Assembly (NCBI RefSeq): GCF_041296385.1
Contig: NC_091015.1
Span: 87,776,004-87,840,003 of the forward strand
Source of the DNA: Aphelocoma coerulescens
Lineage: Eukaryota > Chordata > Aves > Passeriformes > Corvidae
Length of the DNA stretch: 64,000 nucleotides
Direction: 5' to 3'
The notes below the pieces were generated by a model. The model had not been told where the DNA came from. It saw nothing but the letters and a program-made list of their open reading frames with translations, and did no database searches. Numbering within the stretch: the first letter of the stretch is position 1; every line of letters starts with the position of its first letter. Shown piece after piece: positions 1-11,404 of the stretch. Both the position numbers and the translations under genes were made by a program.

Positions 1-884
1 GTCTCAAAGATTATAAATAACAGGCTAGCCTCAAGAGCCAAAGAAGAGTAACAAGAAGAAAATCAAAGCCAAATGAGCACCAAAATACTCTATTGCAACC
101 AGTATGACACATTTCCAAAATTGTTGCCCGTGGACTATGGCAAATTAGGAAATACTGCTTATTCTGCTGTGAGAAGTAGGGGACATAAAACTTGTACAGT
201 ATCTTATTATCTCCCAGCTGCTGTGATAGCTCACTGGGATCACAGGAAACCTGTAAGTTGTCATAATTTACATTTAAGGGATCAGCCTAGAGATAGTCTA
301 TTCAGCTTATTCATTCAGCTCCTCCCTAATACCTTTATCATATGTATTACCTGATACTCCTCTGTAGCAAAGGTGGTAGCTTGTCTGTTATATCCTCCTT
401 GATGCTGGAACTGAAATATATTGGTAACAAGATGCACAGTATTTTAGCAATGACATGCCTTGCTACCTTACATTCAAAATACAGACTTTCTCTAAAAATA
501 TTTTAGTTTTGAAACAGTTCTTTTCCATGTGCATATCAGGCAGTCAGCAAAAGCCATGGTATTGCTGCATTCAAACATTTCCTCATGTTGAAAGTTTCAA
601 TTCATTTGAAGAAATAGGCATCTGATTTTAATATTCCATAACACAAAAGATATTAAAAAAATCTATGAGTCAGTGGTGGGACTAAAAGTCAAACAAAATT
701 TTTCCCCATATCTCTTTCCCCAGGACATTATAAATAATTTCTTAATTTAAAGTGATGCCATGATGATTTTTCAGCTTTTCTTTTATACCCCTGTTATACC
801 TTTTTACAGCTTCTGTATTCTTAGTGTTTTTTAGCCTACATTCTTGGACTTGTTTGTCAAGCTAGGAGACTAAACATTTCAGAA
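1..884. other. AT-rich non-coding DNA
   Basis: No gene, RNA or recognisable repeat is visible. The longest open frame (73-354, 93 codons) has no recognisable domain and unremarkable composition, so I treat it as chance. Confidence 0.6.
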
Positions 885-1215
885 GCTTTGTAGTTACGGA
901 TCAGTGTGCCCCAGACCCCAAGGTCCTCTCCAGAACACATTCTGTAAACTAAGATAGAACCATCCAGGGGAAGGCTCCTTGGGGAGGGGGACTCACTTGA
1001 GCCTCTCATTGGGGAATCTTTGATAGATATGCTAATTAGTAAGACCTATAAGGTTATACTCAATCTATTGTGTGTGTGCATTGCGGTGTGCATTTTGGTG
1101 CATTCGACCTGGATGTAGGGCACCTAAATATCCTTAAAATAAATACAAAGGTAAAATCCCTTTTTCCCTTCCAACCATGTTTGAGTCTTGATTTTAAGAC
1201 CAGGAAAAGGCATCA
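885..1215 (+). mobile_element. Probable ERV LTR fragment
   Basis: From about 900 the sequence becomes richer in C and G than its flanks. It has an AATAAA signal near 1137 (CTTAAAATAAATAC), then a pyrimidine-rich stretch and a possible CA terminus at 1215 (GGCATCA). This order of U3, poly(A) signal and U5 fits an avian retroviral LTR read on the plus strand, and the segment after the poly(A) signal resembles bird ERV 3' ends I have seen. The left end is not defined: a TGTAG at 889 is the best candidate. No target-site duplication is evident, so it may be truncated or old. Confidence 0.5.
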
Positions 1216-4200
1216 AAAGCACAAAAATAGAAAGAAGAAAGAATAATCCTGCAATTGCAAGAAAATTACTGGCTTAACCTAGCAGGTTTGTTTAAACTTT
1301 ATTGTATTCCTTTCTCACTCTCCCACATTTCATCTCGGAAAGGAGAGAGACCCTGTTCAAGCCTCAGAAACACAGATATGAATTGTAATAATCCTTTGTA
1401 TATTGAAGATGCACAGCTTTGTATTCTGTTGGGGTAAGCCAGTCTGTCACTTTTTTCCTGATATTAATATCCAGTTAGCATTTCTTCTTGTATACTAAGA
1501 CTATAAACTCTCTGGCAGAGAAGAATACATGTAGTGGTATTTTGGGGGAAAAAAAAAAAGAAAAAAACCAAAAAAAGCTCAGCTTAACCTGAGAAAACCT
1601 CCATATATTGGCCCAGTTTTAATCACAACAGATGACCTCTGAAAGCATTTTCCAATCCCTTTCATTCTATGAGCTATGATTTCATAATTCTGTTTTAGGA
1701 TATTTAAAAAGTGACTCACATTCTTTCAGAGTTAACAGTGCTGGAAAAGGAAGGAAAATTGAAAAGGTAAAGATAACATTCAGGTTTGGTTATGGGCAAA
1801 TGATATGAATTAGTCACAAATGCATGTTTTAATCCTTAGCATTAAATGTGTCACAATTTATTTCACTGGAGTTCCTCAGACCTTGCAGTGAGTGCACCAC
1901 AGATATATTAAATACACAGGAATAAATGCAAAAATATTTCTCTTCCTTTCTTCTACCCTATCACTGGATGTGTACTTGATGAGATGGAGACAAAAGGGCC
2001 AAATATAAATCTGTGATGATGGGAAGGATAACAACGTTCATTATGGACATAACGCCCTGAAATAATGTTCCCAATAATATTTCCTCAGCAAGTGATACGC
2101 CTTACACACATATGATAAAAGAAAATATTTCATCTTTAATACTCTTTTCATTCACTTTCTCATTTGCCAGTAAGCTCTTGCTTTTTGTCTGTTTGCCGCT
2201 GGGTTTTGACAGTGAATTAATCACCAGCTGTGACACAGTCATCTGCAGTCTGTGATGCAGACTCAGATGGCTTAATTTCCACCTGGGGATTTTTCCAGCA
2301 GTCTTCTACTGATTTAGTGCCTCTAAAAGTCTGGAGCAAGTCAATAGAAGGGCACTGCATCTGGAGTGGAAGCTGGACCGCAGTACACTTCTGCTCAGAG
2401 ATTTGATTTCACTGGAAGCTGTGTTAACATCATTGCACCCACAGTTCCTATTAAGCAATTTCAAGAAACCTGAGCCCACCAGAAGCACAGCTCCTACTCT
2501 AAAGTATGCTTTCAGAGGAGGATTTTTCCAAGGCCAAACTTCCTCCAATATGCAGCACAGTCTTTCTTCTACTTTCACTAGAAACAATTAAAACAGACAC
2601 AAAGATGACTTTTTTCCCCCATTTTCTGCTATTCCCCCTTGTCTGTGATAGGATGGAAAGTATATTTAATTGTATCTAAGAAGAAAGTTTGTCTTAGGTA
2701 AAAGTTCCATTATTTTCCAAAGCTTTCAGCATTTGATTTCCACTGGCTGAATTAGAACCCTCACATTCCTCTCAGCTCCAGAGATCATTATAAAGTTGGT
2801 ACTTCTTTTTGTGCAACATTTGTAAAGATTAAAAAAAAAAACAAACTAAACAAAACAAAAAAAAAACCAAAAAACCACAAACCAAATCCAAAAAATTGCA
2901 GAAGAGATTTATTGTACTGTGTATATTTTACTGTCTGTAGAATTCCACAAATAAATCCAGCTTCTGAATTTCCAGGGTCTAAACACCAGGACACAAAATA
3001 CAGAGAGGCATTTGGGTGAGGCTGTGACTCATTTTCTTTTCTTAGCTACCAGAGGATATCCAGAAGTTTTCTGAGAGCCCTGGAATACAGGTGCTTGGTC
3101 CCCTCTCTGAAACAGACAAAATAGAGCTGGTTTTTTTTGCTTCAAGCTTAAAAAGGAAACCTGAATACACAGAACAGATGCAGGCTGTTACTTGCACTAA
3201 TTTCATTTGGCTTCCAGTTATGATTTCCAAGAATTAACTGGAAATATGATTACAGCCAAACCATAACCTAATGCCTTGAGTGGTTTCTCAGCTGCTTCTT
3301 TACATAAGGAGGAAAATACATTTTTCCCCTTGCTCTTTATCGGTCTTGTCTACATGGACCCATATCTTGTAAGTGTAAATATATCTGATTACAATGACAC
3401 CAAGTGCAAAATCAGAAGAACAATGGGACCACACAGATGCACGCAGTTAATCTCCTGCATAAGTGTTTCTGGGATGTAGGTCTTAGACTGTAAACAGTTC
3501 AAGGCAAGAATGCTCTATTGATAAGGTGCTTATTTGCCTAAGGTAGAGGATTTGATTTAGACTAAGCATTGCTACTACCAGTCACTACTAACAATGAATC
3601 TTATATTCATAATTACATGGAACTCAAGACCGTGCAACTGCGTTTGGACAAATCTAATTTATTTGATAATCATCTCTGTTGGTATTATTAAGTAAGAGTT
3701 TTTTGCAAAGGTCAGGCAGGACACAAACTCATTTAAAACCCCTATTTACACTCATTTCTTTTATTTCCCCAAAGGCATGAATGAATTGCTTACAATTTTT
3801 AGCATTTCATTTTGCCTGGATAATATAGAGAGAACTCATGATAGAATGTTTTATTACTTTTAGAAGTGAACATGAGTCTAACATTCTTGCTATTTTTTTG
3901 AAACATATAAAGCTCTATTAAAGTGAAATACATATTTTCATTCTTTGATGTATGGACTGTATCAGCTAATTACTCCTTTCTAGTCAAAGTAAAGTTTTAA
4001 GCATGACATAGGTTGTACTTCATTCATTTGGAACCTTGCAGCTTGTTTTCTACTGAAACAGAGAATAAGTGAGGCCTTTCTCCTCCACAGTCATTGTTCT
4101 GATGGTTAATTTGTGTTCATGCAGGAAAGTTATGTTCCTTGTTTCAAGTTTCTTGATCTAACCTGGATATTTCAGATTCTTAGTATGTGTTCCACATACT

Positions 4201-6412
4201 ACATTGTTCCACATTTTAAGCTCTTTGTCTTTCTTTCTAAACAGAAGAGAGTTATTTCTCTTTTTGTCAAAACACATATTTTGGAATTTTTTTCATTAAC
4301 TTTCACTTTTGCCTTTGACTAAATTATAATGGTGTAATTATTTTCCATGTATATATAGTTGTATCTGTTAAAATTAAAGAAAACTGCCTTAAAACTTATG
4401 AAGACTAACAGATTTACAGTGAATGTAAAGCAACAGAATTTATGAGTTTGGTCAATATTTTAAAGACAGGAATATACCTTCTGTCTCAGGCTACATCAAC
4501 TCCTTTGCACTTCTTACTTTTTTTTCATAACTTGTTCAAAACAAGGTAGTGTTACCAGTGGTCAGAGAAATTACTCCTATTGTTTTCTTACAGTGTTCTG
4601 ATTCCACATGCTTTAATCATTAATTGGTATCCACTAACTTTCTTTTCTTACCTTCCAGCAGTCTTAGTAAGTGGGCCATTTTTTTCTATTGTCTCAATCA
4701 CTTGAATGTTTCTTTTCTGAGTCTCTATTTTTCACACCTCTTCTGCCATTACCTTTTGTGTTCGTTTTTATTCTAGCCCTGAGTTTTAACAGTTTGAGAG
4801 ACACTTTATCATTTTTGCCCCATCTGTGATGAATGGAGTCCCTGATAAACATATCAATTTATTGATATAGAACAATATAGCCTTTCATTTTAAACCAGTG
4901 GTGCGCTTTATAGTTGACATGTAATCTCTGTGGAAACACTACCCCTGTCAGTTGTCTTCAGTTTCCCTTTCTAGTGAAGATAAAACAGTTTTCAATGTAA
5001 AGTGCTTTGAAATGCAGTGGACTTTTGCTTTGACCTATGGATGCCCCGCAGACCCTAGACATTAGAAGACACAAACACCTACAAAGGATTTGTTTCAGTT
5101 TAAAATGGTATCAGAGAGTACTCTGTTCAGGCTTCATATTCCATCATCCCTGCTCATTTTTTGTCATTGTTGTCAGTTTAGGTATCCAACTTCATGGAGA
5201 ACAGAGCTTAAGTAAATCTCACGGTTTAGAAAGTTGTATGCTATTAGGAAGCTTTTGCCCTGTGTAGGTTAACGTGCCCTTAACCCCTTCCATGAAGAGC
5301 TCTGATTTGTATTTCTGCAGAAAAAGGCAAGGCAGAAAAATAGAGATGCAGCTTTCCTTTTGCATTTCAGCTATGTCCTCTTATGCAAAAATCAAAGCCT
5401 GCATCTAAAGACTCTCACCCAGTTACAAGGGATGGTTCTTACTTTCTAGGTCAATTAGTCGTCTTCATTACATCTGCCCCTCTGTGATGCCTTCACAGTT
5501 CAGTACCGCTTTCCAAGGTAACCTATAGTTTTCTCTATTTCTTTACTGTTGGGAGGAAAGGGTTAAAACCAGAAGATTTGATGAGGAGGAGAGAATAGTC
5601 TTACTCATAGTGACCTTGCAGTTGGGAATGCTAAAAATATTGGTGTGGGAAAATTCCACTTACTATGCCAAATATTGTTCATCCTCTACCTATTTTGAGA
5701 GGTAGAACACCTGTGTAGAGATATCACACTCTCACAGACATGCTTGAGCCTTCTGCTGGGAGAAAGAGATCACAAAATCACAGCCTTGTGCTAAACTGTG
5801 CATGCTTTTTGTTATATTGGGGCAGGAAGTGGACTTCCCTGCCCCAACCTCTAGGGTGAACTAAGCCTAACTGAGCCTCCAACCCCATGTGTCTCTGATG
5901 CCCAGTGTTGTTAGCGAGGTAATGGAACAAATCTGCTCTTTGCATTTCAGCAGTGGCTTGGTGGTTGTCTTGGCTACCTGAATGTGTCAATTCACACACC
6001 TACTATACTATCTAGGCTGTAGATGTTTCAGAACTAATCTTTCTAGCTGTCTCTTTGGTTACATAGTGGGAAATACTTGACTCCTTCATTGATATAATTG
6101 AAATCAGGTTTGACCTGGTCACTCATTTTGTTTGGGTAAAAGTTATTTTCCCTGTATGTGTCCATCATACCTGCTTATTTTTTGTTGTTTCAAACAGAAA
6201 AAAAATGTTCCCAAAATACTGTTTGAAAAACCTCAGGAAATTACATATATACTCCCTAAATATTCAAGTATTTCAACATCTGTTTTGACCATTATTCAGG
6301 ATTGAAAGACAAATACTGTCATTTTTATATGGGGGGAAAAAGTGAATTTACACATTTGTAACAAAAATTATGATATTAGCTATGTCAACAACTTGAAATT
6401 GGGATGTCCACT
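1216..6412. other. AT-rich non-coding DNA, no recognised gene
   Basis: About 5 kb of unique-looking AT-rich sequence. It contains short A-rich tracts (1550-1577 and 2829-2890) but no CR1 or LTR that I can recognise. Open frames are all under 95 codons, on both strands, without domains. A slightly GC-richer patch at 5780-6000 is unclassified. Confidence 0.5.
2829..2890. repeat. A/C-only low-complexity tract
   Basis: About 60 bases made almost only of A and C, with interspersed T and no G. It is one of several such tracts in the window (also 8727-8770, 10722-10776, 45140-45229 and 52796-52857). It resembles a decayed poly(A) or (AAAC)n tract; no retroelement body is recognised beside it. A 68-codon minus frame (2788-2994, Phe-rich) reads through it and is an artefact. 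Confidence 0.6.
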
Positions 6413-7745
6413 TGTGGGAGTTTGACACTGGTTAGGTGCCAGCACCACAAAACCTATTTGCCTCTGCAGATAAGCAAAGAAGGGGAAATTGAAACTTCCT
6501 TTTCAAGAGGTGAAATAAGGATTGTTGAGGAAAACAGAAAAAACTTCAAGGCAAAACAGGTTCAAACTCAACAGTATAAAGAAGATTTATAACTAACAGA
6601 ATTAAAAGTAAAAAGAATACGGAGAAACTAAGGCAAACGTTTAGAACACTTTTCCAGTTCCTCCCTCTTTCCATCAAACCGCGTGAGGGAAACAAACATG
6701 GGGTTTTGGTCAGTGTTTCACTTCTTAAGAGTCTTTCTTGATGTTTAAGGAAAAGCATTTCTTCTGCCATGCTGTGGGATTCCTCCCACAGAAGACAGTT
6801 CTTGGCGAACTTCTCCAGCGTGGCTTCAAACTTCACAAACAATAGTCCGAATAGTCCCGAATCTGCTGCAGTGAAAAACGTCTCCCACTAATTTTGCAGT
6901 CTTCCTACACTGCCATCATGGATCATAATAGTCAAGGGGTTTTAGTCTTTTAAGGATGAGCTATTCCAGCCTGAAAACAAAGGCTCTCTTCTTCAATCGC
7001 TAAAAGCCTTTCACAGCATCTATGGCTCTGGAGTGAGCAGTTTCCCTTCACGGGCTGCGCATGGATTTCTGTACCCCCCCCATGTACCTCATCTCATGAA
7101 TTACGGGGAAAACAATTTGCTGTATTATAGTCCTCACCACGGCTTGCAGGAGAATTTCAGCTCCAGCACTAGGAACGCCTCCTCTTTCTCCTCTCCTCCA
7201 GACCGCGGTGCTGCCATGTTAACCTCCGCACATGATATCACTTTCCCTTTTCTCTGACTTGGAAGAAAGTTGGTATCTGTAAGTTTCCAGCTGAGAAGTT
7301 GATCTTGTTTGGGCTCTGCATCGGGGAAAGACTCGCCCTGTCTTTTGTTGTCGGCTGCGCGGTATGTTTCCTCGGTGCGGGCTGAGCTGTGCCAGCTGCA
7401 CAGAAGGGCGTGCCAACCCTGCGTGGGCCACAGAGGCCTCAGATGAATCTCGGCTGTGCAGTCCCAATCTCCTTTGGGGGATGGTTTCCAGCCGCATGGC
7501 CGCTCATGGTTCTGGGGTGGCTTTCTCCCGGCTGCCTGGCCCTGCACTGCCACACTGGATGAGCCCAGGCCTGCTCTAGGACGGAGCCCAGGGCTCCCTC
7601 TTCTCCACCCATCAGCAGGAAAAGGAAACCTCTTGCGGTCTCTTCTTTCTTAAATATGAACATCACAGAGGTGTTACCAGCTTGTTTAATTGGCTTAGCA
7701 ACCTGCCCATCAAACCAAGTTTCCCTAAGCTGCTAAACTACCACA
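6413..7745 (-). mobile_element. ERVL-type solo LTR, minus strand
   Basis: The block begins TGTGGGAGTTTGACA on the plus strand and ends with the near-perfect inverse (minus-strand start TGTGGTAGTTTAGCA), giving 15-bp imperfect terminal inverted repeats of the TGT...ACA type. Length is 1,333 bp. The inner part (about 7,030-7,640) is GC- and CpG-rich relative to the AT-rich flanks, as in other long avian ERVL LTRs. The minus-strand start, followed by a motif reading GGTTTGATGGGCAGGTTGCT, fits songbird ERVL LTRs as I recall them. Flanking pentamers CCACT and TTGCT do not match, so the target duplication has decayed or a boundary is off. Open frames of up to 139 codons inside it are chance. Confidence 0.65.
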
Positions 7746-10700
7746 TTGCTTTAACTTAACATGCTGCTTTCAAATTATATTTAAAGTTGTAAATTTGAAA
7801 TCAAATATCTAGTTCAAACTAGAAACTTAGAATAGAAGACTTGTGGTCAACAGAAGCACAACTTCAGATATCCCACAGAAAAGTGTAGTGTTTTAGTACA
7901 GAGGATGAAAACAACTGGAACATAATTGAATAATTTGGGAAGAATAATATTTTGATACACTTTTCTGATTATCAAAGCATTTCTTCAGCAATGTCATGGC
8001 TTCAATATGAACAAAACTGGACTGTGTAAAGCATATTGTGTTTAGTCTTGAATGAATGCTGTTGACCCCATGTATCAGCAGGGAATTCAAAGGAATTCAA
8101 GATACTCAACAGAATCAGACCAGAATTTCATGATAACAAATAGGAAGAATTTACTTAACAGCCAAATGGCACCAATAACTCCAAACTACATTGCAAACCC
8201 TGTATGACATGGCAATTTCTTGTTCTACAGTGCTACTTAAGAAACATATATGTGATGCTTGTATAACTAAAGAATGTCAATGTAAAGAAATATTATGTAA
8301 ATCTATGGAATGATGATTCAGAGAAAAAAAAATAGGCAATTTATTTATTAAACTAGAAATCTTACCCGATTTAAGCATCTAATTTTCAAGAATTTGGGAC
8401 ACTGCAAATGAAAACCTTTTCATTAGCAGAAATAACATAGGGTATTTGGTCATCAGGTTACAATCTAAATGTTTTATGGAAATTCACAGTTTCTACTGTT
8501 CTCAGGCCTGCCAAAGTATCAGGATTAAATTATAGACCTAAAAATCTATCTATTAGTTTTGAAAATTTGACAAATACCAACCATTCGAGAAGCAAAGTGC
8601 CAAAAAAGTCTTACTCAGCTCTAAATAAAACAAACATCAGTTAACAACAGGATTACAGAAGTATGTTTGCCAGAGTATAACTCTGTTTAACAGCTTGCAG
8701 TAGTTGTTGTTCTGCTTGGACTGATTCAACAAAACCAAAACCAAATGAAAACAAAACAAAAAAGAAACCCTGCAGAGTGTTGAAAGGCAATTGTATTACT
8801 TATACTGGTATAGCTTTAGGGAAATAAAAATTCATATTCTAGTCAAAATGTCTTCTACATCAAGCCTGCAGCCAAATTCCACCTAAAATAACAGTGTTAC
8901 TAGACACTGTACTTAAAGAATCTACATGACTACCCAAGCCTACTACCTTCTGAAAAGCTGTTGAAGATCATTATGCTCCCCAAAATTTGCTAGCTGCTGT
9001 ATTATTATATAATGTGAGTCACTGAAAACTCATTGAGACTTGTATCACAACAGGTATATGGAGACATACCAGATGACATTAGAAAATCCAAGATGTATAG
9101 CTGAAAGTGAAAATGGAAAAAAAAAAAACCAAAAGAATGGAAGATAATCCACCAAAGATTTCTGCATGCTACAGCAAACTTCATTATCAGATTGCCAATG
9201 GAAGGGATCAAGGGTAAAATTCGATACTGTGGAAGGCAGTCATAGAAGGGTCTGAATCCACATTAAGCAGGAACATTCTCTAAAAACATGCCTCAAAGGT
9301 AATGAAGATGAACAAAAGTGTCATTTCAGTATATCTAGTAGTAGGTAGGTGATATAATTGGTAATAAAATGGTCTTTCAAACCCTCATGGAAATAAGATG
9401 CAGTGATAAGGAAAAAAGTAAATGAAATTTGTAAATGTTCAAACAAGAATCTTGGGCAAATAAAACAGATAGAGTTACTGATGCAGTGTATCAGCAAATA
9501 ATAAATCACCAGTCATCAGATCAAATAAAAAAATCATAAAATCATAACTTAAACATAAATATGGAATAAAATATTGATTTTCAGAAGGAAAAAAAAAAAA
9601 AACAACAAATCAACAAAGTTAATGGTTTTAAATTAGAATGGGCCATGTGTTCAAAAGGCAACCACAGCAAAACCATGTGTTGACCATCAATAAGATTGAG
9701 AACTGTGTAATGTTTTAAATCACTATAATCTCAGAAGAAAATAGAAATATAGAAATAGAAAATCTCAGATGAAATAGAAAATAGGAAGAAATACTTAGAA
9801 GAACATTATGGTCAAATATTAGACATGATTACCAATATTACCAGACAATAAAACGCAACAACAATATTGATGCTATTTTATTTATGCTAATTTTGGTAAA
9901 CCATGAAGGTTCAAGAAAATGAAGGTCATGGAATACAATAGGCTTGTGTAAATGGAGCTGATTTGGAATGAACTAAAATTAACAGTAATTGACTTATACA
10001 TAAAGTGTTTTTATTAATCTTATATTAAATGTAAGACTGTGAAACTAAGGGAAAACTTATAGGCTCACAAGCTCTAGTACAAAGTATCTCTCTCTCTAAA
10101 ATAAGATAAGTTTTTCTACTGCTGTCAAAGGGAAAGAAATTCCAGGAACAAGGCTCCCAATTAACTGTATTCCTCACAGCCACAAAATCAGGTTGCACAA
10201 TGGTAGCAGGAAAAGTTCAGAGGGAAAATCTGTATGTAAGGGGTTAATCAATGGTCTCAACAGAGTCTAGTGTCATGGTGAGTTAATGGCCACAGAGACA
10301 TGCAACCTTCCTCTCCTGTACTCAGAAAGTACCTTCTTCTCTTGTTTCTTGAAAGCACAAATTTAATTTAGAAACCTTTTTAGCTGTACTGCTTCTTATA
10401 CCCAAATTAGTGTATTTAGAACTAGATTGCACATCTTAGACAGTACTAGCCAGAGATTCTTGAAGTCTCTGTCTATACAGTACCATCAATACATTTTTTT
10501 TTTCCATAAAAATCCCACAGGAAATAGACATTTGACCTCTGGACTTATCCTAAGATCTGCAGAGTCCCTCGGTAAACCATATTGGTCAGAATCATTCTGG
10601 GAATTCCACAGGCCCACTCACCTTCTACAAGAAGTCTGGTTCCCTCAAAAGTTGTGTTACTGTGAGATGACACTGAGCACTGGAACATCTTTCTTGGAAT

Positions 10701-10963
10701 CATCCACGCAGGAACAACCACAAAAAACCCATCAAAACAAAAAAATACCAAACAAACAAAAAATCCACAACATTTTGGTTCAACCAATAGTTTTTTGTAA
10801 TGATACTAGAAGTATCTTCACCAAAATCAAAAAGGAACAAACATGAAAGAGATGCTGGGCATACTAACTCTACCATGTAATACATTCAGACTTCAAAACA
10901 GAAAATGCATTTCTTATCTGGAGGCAAAAGAAACACGTGTACTTATGCTTCACAATCTGCCAC
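7746..10963. other. AT-rich non-coding DNA
   Basis: No gene or clear transposon. It contains A-rich runs at 9118-9129 and 9589-9602 and the A/C-only tracts at 8727-8770 and 10722-10776. The 139-codon frame at 10427-10846 crosses the last of these tracts and shows no domain. Confidence 0.5.
10722..10776. repeat. A/C-only low-complexity tract
   Basis: A stretch of roughly 55 bases, mainly A with C interruptions and almost no G. It is the same compositional class as the tract at 2829-2890 and belongs to no recognised element. Confidence 0.55.
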
Positions 10964-11404
10964 TGTTGGAAAAGGTCCGTGGACTCTGGCGGGGAGAGGA
11001 ATCGCAATCCAGTCAATATGGTTGATAAAAGCAAGCTCCGTTTATTAGCAATCCAGAGGCACTTATACAGTATCCCAGCTTGTTAACTCTTAAGTGGCTT
11101 AAAACCTATCAAAGCGCATTTCTGCTTCTACATAATTAGACTACATTGGCAAGCTTCTACTAGTTATGTTATGATTAAAAGAATTCAGAGTTCACCCTCC
11201 CTTCTCCAGGTCCTATCTGCACAGCTGCACATCCTCCAACTCCCTTCTTGTTCCCAGGCCTGTTTCTCAGACGGGGATTTTTTCCTGCAGACAATTTCTC
11301 ACACAGGCCTTTTGCTTGCAGGCCTATTGCTTGTACAGTTCTTTAATTGATCCCATAATTCTATAAATGACCCATGCCCCTGATCCTCTAACCATTTTGC
11401 AACA
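10964..11404 (-). mobile_element. ERVK-type solo LTR, minus strand
   Basis: A compact 441-bp LTR. Plus-strand ends are TGTTGGAAAA and the inverse of TGTTGCAAAA, so the termini are 10-bp inverted repeats with one mismatch. Read on the minus strand it has a TATA-like TATAAGT (complement of 11061-11067) and an AATAAA (complement of 11041-11046) about 15 bp further on, then a short terminal region ending CCAACA. The flanks are TGCCAC (10958-10963) and TTCCAC (11405-11410), a 6-bp target duplication with one difference, which is the size expected for ERVK/alpha-beta retroviral integration. No internal retroviral sequence remains, so this is a solo LTR. Confidence 0.85.

Noticed and set aside
7134..7553. 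139-codon minus ORF
   Set aside because: It is inside the ERVL LTR 6413-7745, overlapped by frames on both strands.
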